DNA of 64,000 nucleotides from Cyanobium sp. PCC 7001 (GCF_000155635.1 NZ_DS990556.1:490563-554562), one strand, 5' to 3'; positions 9,275 through 17,446 are shown, counted from the stretch's first letter. Made by a program: numbers and translations. The notes: generated from the letters alone by a model not told the origin.

Positions 9275-10354
9275 ATGCCGAGCGTTCGCTGTCTGGCCCG
9301 CTGCACGGTCCCTGTGGCCCTGGCGGCGCTGCTCCTGCCCATGGCAGCAGCCGCCAGGCTGCGGGTGGGCATCAGCGGCAGCGAGCCCTTCCTGGTCGAG
9401 CAGCCGGGTGGCATCGGCGGCATCAGCGCCGACGTGTGGCGTGAGGTGGCCAGCGAGCAGGAGCTTGCCTTCGAGCTGATCCCTCAGGACAACACCCAGG
9501 CCAACCTGGACGCCGTGGCCCGCGGCGACCTTGATCTGGCGATCGGCCCGATCAGCATCACGCCCGAACGGCTCGCCCAGGCGGACATCGAGTTCACCCA
9601 GCCCTACTTCGTCGGCCGGATCGGGGTGCTCCTGCCCCTGCGCGACGCTGGCCTCTGGAGCCGCATCCGCCCCTTCTTCGGCATGGCGGCCCTCTCCTCG
9701 GTGGGGGTGCTGCTGCTGGCCCTGTTCGTGGTGGGCAACCTGATCTGGCTGGCGGAGCGGCGGCGCAACCCGGAGCAGTTTCCACGCGCCTACCTGCACG
9801 GTGTGGGCAACGGCATGTGGTTCGCCATCGTGACCCTCACCACCGTGGGCTACGGGGACCGCTCGCCGGTTACCCGCAGCGGCCGTGTGATCACGGGGGT
9901 GTGGATGATCATCACCTTGCTGGCCGTCTCGTCGATCACGGCCGGCCTGGCTTCGGCCTTCACCGTGTCCCTGGCCCAGGTGCCGGCCGGCGGCATCCGC
10001 GACGTGGAGGATCTGCGCCAGCGCCCGGTGGCGGTGGTGAGGGGAACCACCAGCGAGAAGTGGGGCCGCCGCAGCGGCGCCCGCCTCAGTGCCCAGCCCA
10101 GTCTGGAGGCGGCGGTGAACCAGCTGGCGGTGGGGGAGGTGGATGCGGTGATCTACGACGCACCGGCCCTGCGCTACCACCTGCGCACCAATCCGGATCT
10201 GCCGATGCGGGTGGCCCGCTTCAGCCTGGCGCAGGAGACCTACGGCTTCGTGTTCCCCACCGGCAGCCCCCTGGAGCGGCCCCTGGACGTGAGCCTCCTG
10301 CGCCTGAGCCGCTCGGGCCGGATCAAGGCGATTCAGCACTCCTGGCTGGACTGA
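9275..10354 (+). CDS. GluR0-like ligand-gated potassium channel
   Basis: The layout matches prokaryotic ionotropic glutamate receptors such as GluR0: signal peptide (about 1-25), binding lobe S1 (27-115), TM1 (FGMAALSSVGVLLLALFVVG), pore loop with the potassium-selectivity filter TTVGYGD (about 188-194), TM2 (GVWMIITLLAVSSIT) and binding lobe S2 (230-359). Amino-acid-binding residues are recognisable: the carboxylate-binding arginine in TPERLAQADIEFTQPYF and the acidic residue in VDAVIYDAP. By family knowledge, ligand binding opens a potassium-permeable pore. The protein is 359 residues, a normal length for the class. It is tandem with the ABC1 kinase, though joint function is not evident. 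The in-frame sequence upstream of 9275 overlaps the kinase gene and is not coding. Confidence 0.9.
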   Translation: MPSVRCLARCTVPVALAALLLPMAAAARLRVGISGSEPFLVEQPGGIGGISADVWREVASEQELAFELIPQDNTQANLDAVARGDLDLAIGPISITPERLAQADIEFTQPYFVGRIGVLLPLRDAGLWSRIRPFFGMAALSSVGVLLLALFVVGNLIWLAERRRNPEQFPRAYLHGVGNGMWFAIVTLTTVGYGDRSPVTRSGRVITGVWMIITLLAVSSITAGLASAFTVSLAQVPAGGIRDVEDLRQRPVAVVRGTTSEKWGRRSGARLSAQPSLEAAVNQLAVGEVDAVIYDAPALRYHLRTNPDLPMRVARFSLAQETYGFVFPTGSPLERPLDVSLLRLSRSGRIKAIQHSWLD

Positions 10355-10505
10355 CCCTCCGGCGCCAACCGGGCGAGAGCTCGGGTGAGTATTCCTCGCT
10401 ATTTCGCGCTATCGGTCGCTCTCGCTACCGCCAGGGTGGAAGCCACGGACGTTGGGTGGAACCATCCACGGCCCCCTGTGGCCTTCCCCCTACGGACCTG
10501 CGCCC

Positions 10506-10955
10506 ATGACCACCACCCTCTCCTCGCCAGCAAGGCTGGGCACCGATGAGCCCCTCGATCCGGCCAGCGCCTTCGTGGCGGTGGCCCTCTCCGCCGTGTC
10601 CTGGGACGGCGTGCTGACCATGGCGGGGTCACGGGCCCTGCGCCATTCGCTCGACTACCGCCATCCCTACCGCGATTACGCCCCCGACCAGACCGTGGCC
10701 CTGCTGGACGGGCTGATGGCGATCCTGCGGCGCCAGGGGCCCCAGCACCTGATGGTGATGGCCGCCGAGGCGCTCAACCCCAACCAGCGGGCCACGGCCT
10801 ATGCGGTGGCGGCCGAGATCATGCGCTCGGACGGTCCACTCGAGGATGACGAGCGCAACATCCTCAGCAACCTGGCCGCCACGCTTGAACTCGGGGATGC
10901 GGTGACCATCCCGGTGCATTCCGTGATGGATCTGCTGCACGCGGACCTGGGCTGA
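10506..10955 (+). CDS. TerB-like tellurite-resistance-family protein
   Basis: An all-helical, 149-residue soluble protein. AFVAVALSAVSWDGVLTMAG and AYAVAAEIMRSDGPLEDDER have the two-half arrangement of acidic helical repeats (DGxLxxxE-like) seen in TerB-type domains, which bind metal or serve as membrane-stress adaptors. No other ter gene is nearby, so tellurite resistance should not be read into it. The ATG at 10506 (MTTTLSS) is preferred to a start at 10452 because the intervening stretch is non-family low-complexity sequence. Downstream lies an inverted repeat that could end the transcript. Confidence 0.75.
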   Translation: MTTTLSSPARLGTDEPLDPASAFVAVALSAVSWDGVLTMAGSRALRHSLDYRHPYRDYAPDQTVALLDGLMAILRRQGPQHLMVMAAEALNPNQRATAYAVAAEIMRSDGPLEDDERNILSNLAATLELGDAVTIPVHSVMDLLHADLG

Positions 10956-10968
10956 CGCACATCGCCGC

Positions 10969-10995
10969 GCCAGCCCTCGTTCACCCGGGGCTGGC
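10969..10995. other. Inverted repeat downstream of the TerB-like gene
   Basis: GCCAGCCC at 10969-10976 and GGGCTGGC at 10988-10995 form an 8-bp stem with an 11-base loop, extended by partly complementary GC-rich flanks. No T-run follows, so a classical terminator is uncertain. Confidence 0.4.
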
Positions 10996-11118
10996 CGGCG
11001 CGTGCGGGAACCGTGACCGTGGACCCCTGCTTGGGCGATCCAGTACCAGGGACTACGCCTGAACTGGGCGGATGGTTGTGAAACTTCAAGCACTAGGTTT
11101 CCAACGCACCCCAGACCC

Positions 11119-11544
11119 ATGCGCCTCTCCCGCCAGGTGGAGATCCTGCCGATCGCCGGCAGTCACTCCGGCCACGCCTACTTCTCCGATCCCCAGCCCT
11201 GTGACGAAACCCTGATCGCCGAGATCAGCCCCCAGACCTGCGGCGAACTCTTCTGCCACCGCCGCCAGACCGATCAGTTGAGGGTGCTGCGCGGCAGCAT
11301 CGACCTCGTGGTGGTGCAGGACGGTCGCCTGCGCTCGATCCCGCTGCGGGAGGACGAGGCTGCCTGGGTGCGGATCCCGCCGGGGGTGCCCCACGGCGCC
11401 ATCAACCGTGGCCGCACTCCGGCACTGCTGGTGAATGCCGTGGTTCGCCACGGCCCCAGTGATGGGCGCGATTACCGGCCCCGGCGGTTGCCGGCCGCCC
11501 TGCAGCAGCAGTGGCACGCGCTCACCGGCCTTGCTGCCGCATGA
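11119..11544 (+). CDS. Cupin-like protein, dTDP-4-dehydrorhamnose 3,5-epimerase-related fold
   Basis: A 141-residue single-domain protein with RmlC-like cupin features: GELFCHRRQTDQLRVLRGSI corresponds to the metal/substrate strand, and VRIPPGVPHGAINRGRTPALLVN is the second cupin motif with a conserved Pro-His-Gly. Related proteins are often annotated as epimerase-like, but a specific substrate cannot be inferred and no sugar-nucleotide gene is adjacent. The gene is monocistronic-looking, with 163 bases upstream. Confidence 0.75.
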   Translation: MRLSRQVEILPIAGSHSGHAYFSDPQPCDETLIAEISPQTCGELFCHRRQTDQLRVLRGSIDLVVVQDGRLRSIPLREDEAAWVRIPPGVPHGAINRGRTPALLVNAVVRHGPSDGRDYRPRRLPAALQQQWHALTGLAAA

Positions 11545-11580
11545 GTGCCGCAACGCCGGTGCCAGATCTGCACCAACCCC

Positions 11581-11610
11581 CTGGGGCTGGGCGTTCTGGG
11601 GCTGGGCGTT
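11581..11610 (+). repeat. Perfect 15-bp tandem duplication
   Basis: CTGGGGCTGGGCGTT occurs twice back to back, at 11581-11595 and 11596-11610. It lies in the 88-base spacer between the cupin gene and the hydrolase gene. Confidence 0.85.
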
Positions 11611-11632
11611 TCGGTGCCGGCCAGTGGTGAGA

Positions 11633-12634
11633 ATGGGCGAGCCTGCCCAGCGCTCCATGCTGCACCGATTCTCCGGTGGCCCCACCGGCCGTCTGCACGT
11701 CCAACGGCCGCATCTCGAGCTTCCGACCGTGGTTCCCCGTCTGGTGCTGGCGTTGGCGGTGGCCGTGGCGGTGAGCCTGTTCGGCCAGCTGCCGGGCAGG
11801 ACAGCGCCGCCCCCGGAAGCCCCCACCCCGCTCCTGGCCTCACCCGTGCAGGGGGGAGTGTCGGTGATCGGCGGCGAGGGGGGCAACATCGGGGTGCTCA
11901 CCGGTCCGGATGGCACCCTGCTGGTGGACAGCAAGTTCGCCCGCCTGGCCACACCCGTGCGTGGAGCGGTGAAGGCCCTGGGGGGCGGCGATCCGGCCTG
12001 GCTGATCAACACCCACTTCCACTTCGACCACACGGACGGCAACGCCGGCTTTGCCCGAACCGGAGCCCGGATCGTGGCCCACACCACTGTGCGGCGCCGG
12101 CTGGCGGAGGGCTCCACCATCCCGGCCTTCTCCATGGTGACGCCGCCGGCACCGCCCGAGGCGCTGCCCGTGATCAGCTTCGACACCACGCTCCAACTGC
12201 TGCTGGACGGCCAGACGATCGAGCTGCGCCACCTTCCTGCCGCCCACACCGACGGCGACGTGGTGGTGCAGTTCCGCCAGGCCAACGTGATCCACGCCGG
12301 TGACGTTTGGTTCAACGGCATGTACCCCTTCATCGACACCCTCAACGGCGGCACCCTGGCCGGTGCGATCGCCGGAGTGGATCAGGTGCTGGAGCTGGCG
12401 GACGATGACACCCGCATCATCCCGGGCCATGGTCCTGTGGGCAGCAAGGCCGATCTGCAGGCCTACCGCACCATGCTGGCCACGGCGCAGCAACGGCTCA
12501 CGGCGCTGAAGCAGCAGGGTCTCGCTGTGGAGGCCGTGGTGGCGGCCGCTCCCCTGGCCGATCTGGAGGAGCGCTGGGGCCAGGGCCTGTTTGCGGCCGA
12601 TCGCTGGATTCAGGTGATCTGGGAGGGGATCTAG
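11633..12634 (+). CDS. Exported metallo-beta-lactamase-fold hydrolase
   Basis: Zinc hydrolase of the metallo-beta-lactamase superfamily. Metal ligands are visible in THFHFDHTDGN (HxHxDH), PAAHTDGDVVVQF, IHAGDVWFN and the C-terminal IIPGHGPVG. The N-terminal region contains PRLVLALAVAVAVSLFG followed by a small-residue site, a convincing signal peptide, so it acts outside the cytoplasm. It resembles the SoxH/glyoxalase-II-like branch of exported MBL proteins with no defined substrate. The start is uncertain: ATG at 11633, ATG at 11657, or a GTG just before the hydrophobic run all fit. No helper genes adjoin it. Confidence 0.85.
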   Translation: MGEPAQRSMLHRFSGGPTGRLHVQRPHLELPTVVPRLVLALAVAVAVSLFGQLPGRTAPPPEAPTPLLASPVQGGVSVIGGEGGNIGVLTGPDGTLLVDSKFARLATPVRGAVKALGGGDPAWLINTHFHFDHTDGNAGFARTGARIVAHTTVRRRLAEGSTIPAFSMVTPPAPPEALPVISFDTTLQLLLDGQTIELRHLPAAHTDGDVVVQFRQANVIHAGDVWFNGMYPFIDTLNGGTLAGAIAGVDQVLELADDDTRIIPGHGPVGSKADLQAYRTMLATAQQRLTALKQQGLAVEAVVAAAPLADLEERWGQGLFAADRWIQVIWEGI

Positions 12635-12736
12635 GCCGGCTCAGGGCGTCTTTCGATCCTGCCGCTGGGTGTACCTACCTAATCCTCCCGGTTCGGTGGC
12701 GGGTGCGACTGTTCTTCCTGGGTTCCCTCCCCAAGA

Positions 12737-13126
12737 GTGGATGTCCAGCTGAGGATCCTGGCCATGCTCAACTGCGGCTACCGGAACGAGCGCTCCCACC
12801 TGGTGATCCTCTGCTGCAGCGTGGAGGAGGGGGTGGTGCTGGAACGAGTGATCTTTCCGTTCGAACTGCTCACCTTCCTGGCCCCGCCCGGCGCCGAGGT
12901 GCTGATCTACGGTCCTTCCGGCGATGAGCCGATCCTGCTCGAAACCGTGGCAGCCTCGAGCCTGAGGCTCGGGCTGGACACGGAGGATGACCATCCCCTG
13001 CTGCCCGCCAGCATGGCGGCCATGCTGCAGGACTTCCGCCATCGCTACAGCCGGGAGCCCACGGCGGAGAACCGCCATCGCCTCACCCAGCTGGAGCGGC
13101 GCCTGCGCCATGGCCTCTCGGCGTAG
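12737..13126 (+). CDS. DUF1830-like protein
   Basis: Small cyanobacterial protein of unknown function. The core NCGYRNERSHLVILCCSVEEG, followed by ERVIFPFELLTFLAPPGAEV and an acidic stretch, has the pattern of the DUF1830 family (C-Y-x-N-x-T, hydrophobic strand, ERVVFPG-x-x-L-x-F-x-APP). A C-terminal helical extension rich in Arg/Glu (about residues 95-128) is longer than usual for the family. Translation may begin at the GTG at 12737 or the ATG at 12764, just before the conserved core. It lies convergent to the MscS gene, with 5 bases between stops. Confidence 0.65.
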   Translation: MDVQLRILAMLNCGYRNERSHLVILCCSVEEGVVLERVIFPFELLTFLAPPGAEVLIYGPSGDEPILLETVAASSLRLGLDTEDDHPLLPASMAAMLQDFRHRYSREPTAENRHRLTQLERRLRHGLSA

Positions 13127-13131
13127 CCGGT

Positions 13132-14088
13132 TCAGCGCTTGCCTCGTGTGATCCTGTTTTCCTGCTCCTGATCGAGCAGCGACAGCGCCGTGTTGGGGTA
13201 GCTGAGGCCGTGGTGGGCGAAAGCCCGCTTCGCCCGCATCAGCAGATCGGTGCGGTAGGTGAATTCGTCGCGGGCATCCATCGGATAGGAGCGCAGCTTG
13301 AACTGCGTTCCCCAGGGGTGTTCCTCCATCACCACCAGCACAGGCAGCCGCAGCTGGGTGTACTGGCTGCTGTAGGCCGCCTGGTAGAGGATGGACACCA
13401 CCAGGTCCACGTCCACCCGGTGGTCGAAGTACACATCCGTGGACACCTGGGCTTCGAGCTTGCCGCTGTTCGCATTGGAGATCGGGTCGGTCCACACCAG
13501 GTTGTGGGGAACCGTGATCGTGTTGTCGTCCGGGGTCACCAGCTGCAGGCTGCGCAGGCCGTAGCCCACCACCTCGCCGTAGTGCTGGCCGATGCGCACC
13601 CGGTCGCCCACCCGGTAGGAGGCCTCGAACAGCGACACCACCCCGGCGATGATCGAGCTCACGTAGTCCTTGAAGGCGAAGCCCAGGGCCACCGCCAGGG
13701 TGCCGGTGAGGGCCAGCAGATTGTTCTGGGTGAGGTTGAGGAACTGGTCGAGCAGGTAGGACACCGTGGCGATCAGCACCAGCCCCTTCAGGAAGGGCAC
13801 CGACTGCTTGATCAGCAGCCGGTAGCGGCGGGCCACCTGCTCCGACAGCCAAACGGTGAGCCGCTCGATCAGGAAGATGGCGCCGTAGGCCACCAGCACC
13901 GCGAAGGCCGCGCTGATCGCCTTCGACAGGGTGACCTCGGCCAGGATGCGCTTCCCCGCGGTTTCAGCCCGGGCCGCCGGGTGCAGCAGCAAGGGGGCCA
14001 GCGCGGCCAGCCCGGTCAGCCCGGCCAGCACACCCGCTGACGGCACCGCCCCGGGGCGCAGCCTGCGCAGAGGAATGGGCGGTCGCAT
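13132..14088 (-). CDS. MscS-family mechanosensitive ion channel
   Basis: A small-conductance mechanosensitive-type channel of 318 residues. An N-terminal signal-like segment (VPSAGVLAGLTGLAALAPLL) is followed by TM1 (AFAVLVAYGAIFLIERL), TM2 (GLVLIATVSYLL) and the pore helix TM3 (LTGTLAVALGFAFKDYVSSI), then the beta domain (VGDRVRIGQHYGEVVGYGL and DDNTITVPHNLVWTDPISN) and a C-terminal alpha/beta domain. By family knowledge it opens under membrane tension to relieve hypo-osmotic shock. It is the last gene of a three-gene operon; its start is 3 bases after the ATPase-like stop. That tight coupling to a phospholipase and an ATPase-like partner suggests a membrane-state response rather than a stand-alone valve. 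Confidence 0.93.
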   Translation of the reverse strand: MRPPIPLRRLRPGAVPSAGVLAGLTGLAALAPLLLHPAARAETAGKRILAEVTLSKAISAAFAVLVAYGAIFLIERLTVWLSEQVARRYRLLIKQSVPFLKGLVLIATVSYLLDQFLNLTQNNLLALTGTLAVALGFAFKDYVSSIIAGVVSLFEASYRVGDRVRIGQHYGEVVGYGLRSLQLVTPDDNTITVPHNLVWTDPISNANSGKLEAQVSTDVYFDHRVDVDLVVSILYQAAYSSQYTQLRLPVLVVMEEHPWGTQFKLRSYPMDARDEFTYRTDLLMRAKRAFAHHGLSYPNTALSLLDQEQENRITRGKR

Positions 14089-14091
14089 CGC

Positions 14092-15360
14092 TCAGATCTC
14101 CCCGGTGAAGAAATTGTTGTCCGCCAGCTGCCGCAGCAGGTTCGGGTAGTGGCAGGCCCGCACCCCCAGCTCCCCCGCCGTGTCCTGAAGCACCCCTTCG
14201 GCCAGGAGCCACTGGATGCGGGGCTGCAGCCGGTGACTGGGCATCCCCAGTCCATAGGCCAGGTGGCTGCGGCGCTGGGAACCGTGGATCAGCAGACTGT
14301 GCAGGAGATAGCGGTCTTCATCGGTGAGGGCCGGCAGGTCCGGCAGAAACGGCCGGGCGGCCACCAGCTCCTCCTCCTCCTCCTCCCCGGGCTCCTCCCC
14401 CTCCTTCTCCACCTCCTTCTCCCCCGACTCCTCCTTGGGCGGTTTGCGGCGCAGGCTGGCCAGCCAGAGCTCGGCGCCGATCCGGTGGCTGCCTTCCGCC
14501 GCATCCGCCAGCAGGTCCCAGTGATCGGTCCGCTCGGGATCGCTCGTCCCCCGATCGTCCCCCCCGTGATCGTTCCCGCGCCTGTGGCGGTCTGGGGTTC
14601 CTTCCGCGTCAGGGGGCTCAAGCCCCAGGTCTTCCGCCACCGGCGCCAGCCACTGCCGCAGGGCCTCTCCATCCAGAGCCGGCAGGGTGGTGGCGTTGGG
14701 GAAGTACGAGCTGAACTGGCTCACGTGGTCGAGGAACTTCCAGGCCCAGCGGTTGCAGCCCAGCAGCCAGAACCGGTCGCGCCGCTCCAGGATCACCTGG
14801 CGCAGCCGCTCGATGCCGCTCCAGCCATCGATGCAGCGCAGGAAGCACTGGTCGAGATTGGGCAGGCTCAGCAGCAGCGGCTCTGTCGACGTCGCCGATC
14901 CCAAGGGCGCCGACTCGCCATCCCCGGCTGCCGAGGACGGGGCCGTCTCGAGCGCCGCCGTGAGCATGCGTGGCACTGCCGCCGGGTCGGCCGGTCGGCG
15001 GCGGCAGGGCAGCAGGGTGCGGCAGGGAATCTCCCCGTCCTTCCAGTCAGCCAGCACCGCCTCGATCACCGGGGCCATGGGCTCCACCGGGCGGCTGAGC
15101 ACGATCAGCACGTTCGGTGCCTGGGAGTCGGCGCGCCAGGCCTGCACGGCCTCCCGCAGGGCCGCCCCCACATCGCTCACCAGGGGCGGGGGCACCTCCA
15201 GCTCCCCCACCCGCTGCCGCAGCGCTTCGAGCCGCCCCGGCGGCAGGGGCTCCAGTGGGTCTTCGCTCAACCGCGCCTGGCCGCGCCGCCCTGACCACAC
15301 CTCCAGACACTGCTGCAGATCCCGCAGCAGCGGCAGCCTCTCCAGCGACGGCAGATCCAT
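14092..15360 (-). CDS. Degenerate ATPase-like winged-helix protein, middle gene of the patatin-MscS operon
   Basis: No secure family name. The 422-residue protein has the outline of a P-loop ATPase plus a C-terminal winged helix. APNVLIVLSRPVEPMAPVIE (about 80-100) occupies the Walker A place but lacks the GxxxxGKS/T signature. EPLLLSLPNLDQCFLRCIDG is a Walker-B-like strand, and RFWLLGCNRWAWKFLDHVSQ resembles a sensor-1 strand and helix. A charged linker rich in Glu/Lys (about 310-340) precedes LHSLLIHGSQRRSHLAYGLG and RIQWLLAEGVL, a winged-helix pattern. It is probably nucleotide-binding-defective or divergent. The start overlaps the patatin stop by one base (TGATG) and its stop is 3 bases before mscS, so the three are almost certainly made together. 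Confidence 0.7.
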   Translation of the reverse strand: MDLPSLERLPLLRDLQQCLEVWSGRRGQARLSEDPLEPLPPGRLEALRQRVGELEVPPPLVSDVGAALREAVQAWRADSQAPNVLIVLSRPVEPMAPVIEAVLADWKDGEIPCRTLLPCRRRPADPAAVPRMLTAALETAPSSAAGDGESAPLGSATSTEPLLLSLPNLDQCFLRCIDGWSGIERLRQVILERRDRFWLLGCNRWAWKFLDHVSQFSSYFPNATTLPALDGEALRQWLAPVAEDLGLEPPDAEGTPDRHRRGNDHGGDDRGTSDPERTDHWDLLADAAEGSHRIGAELWLASLRRKPPKEESGEKEVEKEGEEPGEEEEEELVAARPFLPDLPALTDEDRYLLHSLLIHGSQRRSHLAYGLGMPSHRLQPRIQWLLAEGVLQDTAGELGVRACHYPNLLRQLADNNFFTGEI

Positions 15361-16316
15361 CAGAGCAGCTCCCGCAGCGCCGGCAGCTGGTCGCGCATCG
15401 CCCGGTGCCCCAACGCGATGATCCGGCTGGCCTCATGAAAGTCAAAGATGGCGAAGTCATGCAGGGGCGGCTCCACCAGCAGATCCGGCACGTGCACCTC
15501 CAGCCGTCCGCGGGTCACCTGCTGCTCCATCACGTTGAGCGACGTGCCGATCACCTCGAAGATGTTCGGTCCGGGGTCCTCCGCATCAAACCACTGATCC
15601 ATCTTGTCGTTGAGGGTGTCCTGGAGGCTCTCGAAGCGCTGCTGCAGGTTGCGCAGAAAGGTCTCGCGGCGTTGGTTGACCCCTTCACGTCTCTTCCTTT
15701 CCACCGTCTCCTGGTTACGGGACTCACCCACCGCGGACGGCCGGGCTGTTTCCGCCAGCCCGCCGGTCACGTGGTTGCGGTTCAGGTTCACCGCAATCAC
15801 CAGCTCGGCCCCGAGGTCGCGGGCCACGTCCACCGGCACCGGATTGACGATGCCGCCATCCCCGAGGAAGCGGTCTCCATCGCAGAACGGGGTGAAGATG
15901 CCCGGCACCGAGATGCTGGCCCGCACCGCATCCACCATGCAACCGGAGCGGAGCTGCACCTCCTTGCCGCGGATCAGGTCGGTGGCCACGCAGCAGAACG
16001 GGATCGCGGCGTCCTCGATCCGCATGGCCTGCATGTGCTCCGACAGCAGCTCGTAGACGCGGTTGCCGTCGAGCAGGCCGCTGGTGGGAAACACCATGTC
16101 GAAGTAGGTCAGCAGGTCGCGCCAGCGCAGATCCCGCACGAAATCCTCGAGGTCGTCCAGTTCCCCCGCGCAGTACATCGCCCCCACGAGGGCGCCGATG
16201 CTGGCGCCGGCAATGCCGCTGATGCCGATGCCCTCCTCCTGCAGGGCTCGGATCACGCCGATGTGGGCCCAGCCCCGGGCACCACCGCTGCCGAGGGCCA
16301 GTCCAACCTGTTTCAC
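15360..16316 (-). CDS. Patatin-like phospholipase (RssA type)
   Basis: Serine lipid acyl hydrolase of the bacterial patatin family. All elements are present: the oxyanion glycine-rich loop GLALGSGGARGWAHIG (residues 5-20), the nucleophile elbow GASIGA (G-x-S-x-G), and the DGG motif with the catalytic aspartate in FLGDGGIVNPVPV. The protein continues past the catalytic core with a coiled-coil-like charged stretch (about 225-270). I set the start at the GTG at 16316, directly before KQVGLALGSGG; the in-frame extension to 16409 overlaps a tandem repeat and looks non-coding. First gene of the operon with the ATPase-like protein and MscS. Likely substrates are membrane phospholipids; the true substrate is unknown. 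Confidence 0.92.
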   Translation of the reverse strand: MKQVGLALGSGGARGWAHIGVIRALQEEGIGISGIAGASIGALVGAMYCAGELDDLEDFVRDLRWRDLLTYFDMVFPTSGLLDGNRVYELLSEHMQAMRIEDAAIPFCCVATDLIRGKEVQLRSGCMVDAVRASISVPGIFTPFCDGDRFLGDGGIVNPVPVDVARDLGAELVIAVNLNRNHVTGGLAETARPSAVGESRNQETVERKRREGVNQRRETFLRNLQQRFESLQDTLNDKMDQWFDAEDPGPNIFEVIGTSLNVMEQQVTRGRLEVHVPDLLVEPPLHDFAIFDFHEASRIIALGHRAMRDQLPALRELL

Positions 16317-16357
16317 GCTGCAGTCTCCGTTCCCGCCACAGCCTGCTTCAGCCAGTG

Positions 16358-16391
16358 TCCCGCTGCCATGACGGTCCCGCTGCCATGACGG
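16358..16391. repeat. 17-bp tandem duplication upstream of the patatin operon
   Basis: TCCCGCTGCCATGACGG occurs at 16358-16374 and again at 16375-16391. It lies in the spacer between the patatin start (16316) and the upstream membrane-protein gene, in the region where the operon promoter would be expected. Confidence 0.85.
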
Positions 16392-16424
16392 CCCCGAGCT
16401 ACGGACCACCGCGCTTCCAGGAGC

Positions 16425-17324
16425 CTAAGTCTGATCGCCGGGCGGCTCCGGCGGGATCCAGCGGGCGGCCCAGCGACCGAGCGGTCCCGACTCCAGCAGC
16501 TGCTGGTGCAGCGTCCTCAGCTCGTCGCTGCGCTGCTGCCGCCGCTGGGCCTCGGTGGGCACACAATCGGTGAAGGGCATGCGGGTCCGGGCCGCCACAA
16601 AGGCCCCCAGCCCCCGCAGGCTCGAGGGGTCGTCGCTGGCAGTGTCCAGAGTGAGGGGCTTGCCGTCGGTTCCCTTGGCCTGCAGCCGGTAGCTGCGATC
16701 GCCATCGGCGTCCACCGATTCCCGGAGCTCCAGGTCCCGGCCCTCCCCCACCACGTGCACCCGGCCGGCGAAGCGCCGCTGCAGCACCAGACGGCGGGCC
16801 TCCAGCCGCCACTCCTTCCGTCCGGCCAGCAGCCACGCCAACCCCCAGGCACAGGCCAGGGTGAGCCCGCCCAGCACGGCCGCCTCCAACCGCTGCCGTT
16901 CGCTGCCCAGGCGTGTGATCTCCACCCGACGGTCATCCAGCACCGCCACCAGAGCGCCGGCCTGGGGTCCCTGGACTGTCGCCTCGAAGCGCCGGATCTG
17001 CTTCCAGCCGATGCGGCGGCAGCGCCTGAACGGCCCCTCCCAGCGGCACACCACCAGCTCCTGGTGCCCCTCCGAATGTCCACAGGCAGCGCAGCACCTC
17101 CCCCACCGCCAGGACCCCTCCGAGGGTCCACAGGCCCCCCACAGCACCCACAGGGCGAAGCTTTCGCCGGCCCCCCACCCCACCAGCCACGCCGACAGGA
17201 AGCCGGCCACCAGAAAGCGTCCCGGTCCCTCGGCCCTGAGGCGGCAGCGCGGTGTCCCTTCGGCAGCTGCAGGGGGGCTCAGAAGCTGCGGTGGGGACAC
17301 TGGATGCCCAGGCCGGCCATGCAT
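16425..17324 (-). CDS. Membrane protein of unknown function, possibly frame-disturbed
   Basis: A 299-residue protein starting at ATG 17324. RFLVAGFLSAWLVGWGAGESFALWVLWG is the first hydrophobic hairpin of a cyanobacterial membrane-protein type that normally continues into a second segment ending in a WT.GG motif and then a soluble domain that begins with RIGWKQIRRFE. Here the annotated frame instead reads a cysteine/serine-rich stretch (about residues 65-90, bases 17135-17063), while the alternate frame reads a hydrophobic LWTLGGVLAVGEVLRCLW over just those bases. A further membrane segment (AVLGGLTLACAWGLAWLL) and a charged C-terminal half follow. The gene is real, but the middle section may carry two compensating indels. 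Function unknown. Confidence 0.65.
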   Translation of the reverse strand: MHGRPGHPVSPPQLLSPPAAAEGTPRCRLRAEGPGRFLVAGFLSAWLVGWGAGESFALWVLWGACGPSEGSWRWGRCCAACGHSEGHQELVVCRWEGPFRRCRRIGWKQIRRFEATVQGPQAGALVAVLDDRRVEITRLGSERQRLEAAVLGGLTLACAWGLAWLLAGRKEWRLEARRLVLQRRFAGRVHVVGEGRDLELRESVDADGDRSYRLQAKGTDGKPLTLDTASDDPSSLRGLGAFVAARTRMPFTDCVPTEAQRRQQRSDELRTLHQQLLESGPLGRWAARWIPPEPPGDQT

Positions 17325-17446
17325 CCGTTCTAGGGGCGGCCAGGCGCCGCCACCAGCGGCCAGGGTTCGGCTGGGTTCGGTTCCCCGGCTACAGAGCCCC
17401 AGGCCTTCGGGCCCAGAATGACCACCTCTGCCGTCTCGGCCGCGCC

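Noticed and set aside
13132..16316. Reading the patatin operon as a CBASS-type defence system
   Set aside because: No CD-NTase, cyclic-nucleotide-sensor domain or other CBASS gene is present; the channel is a plain MscS.
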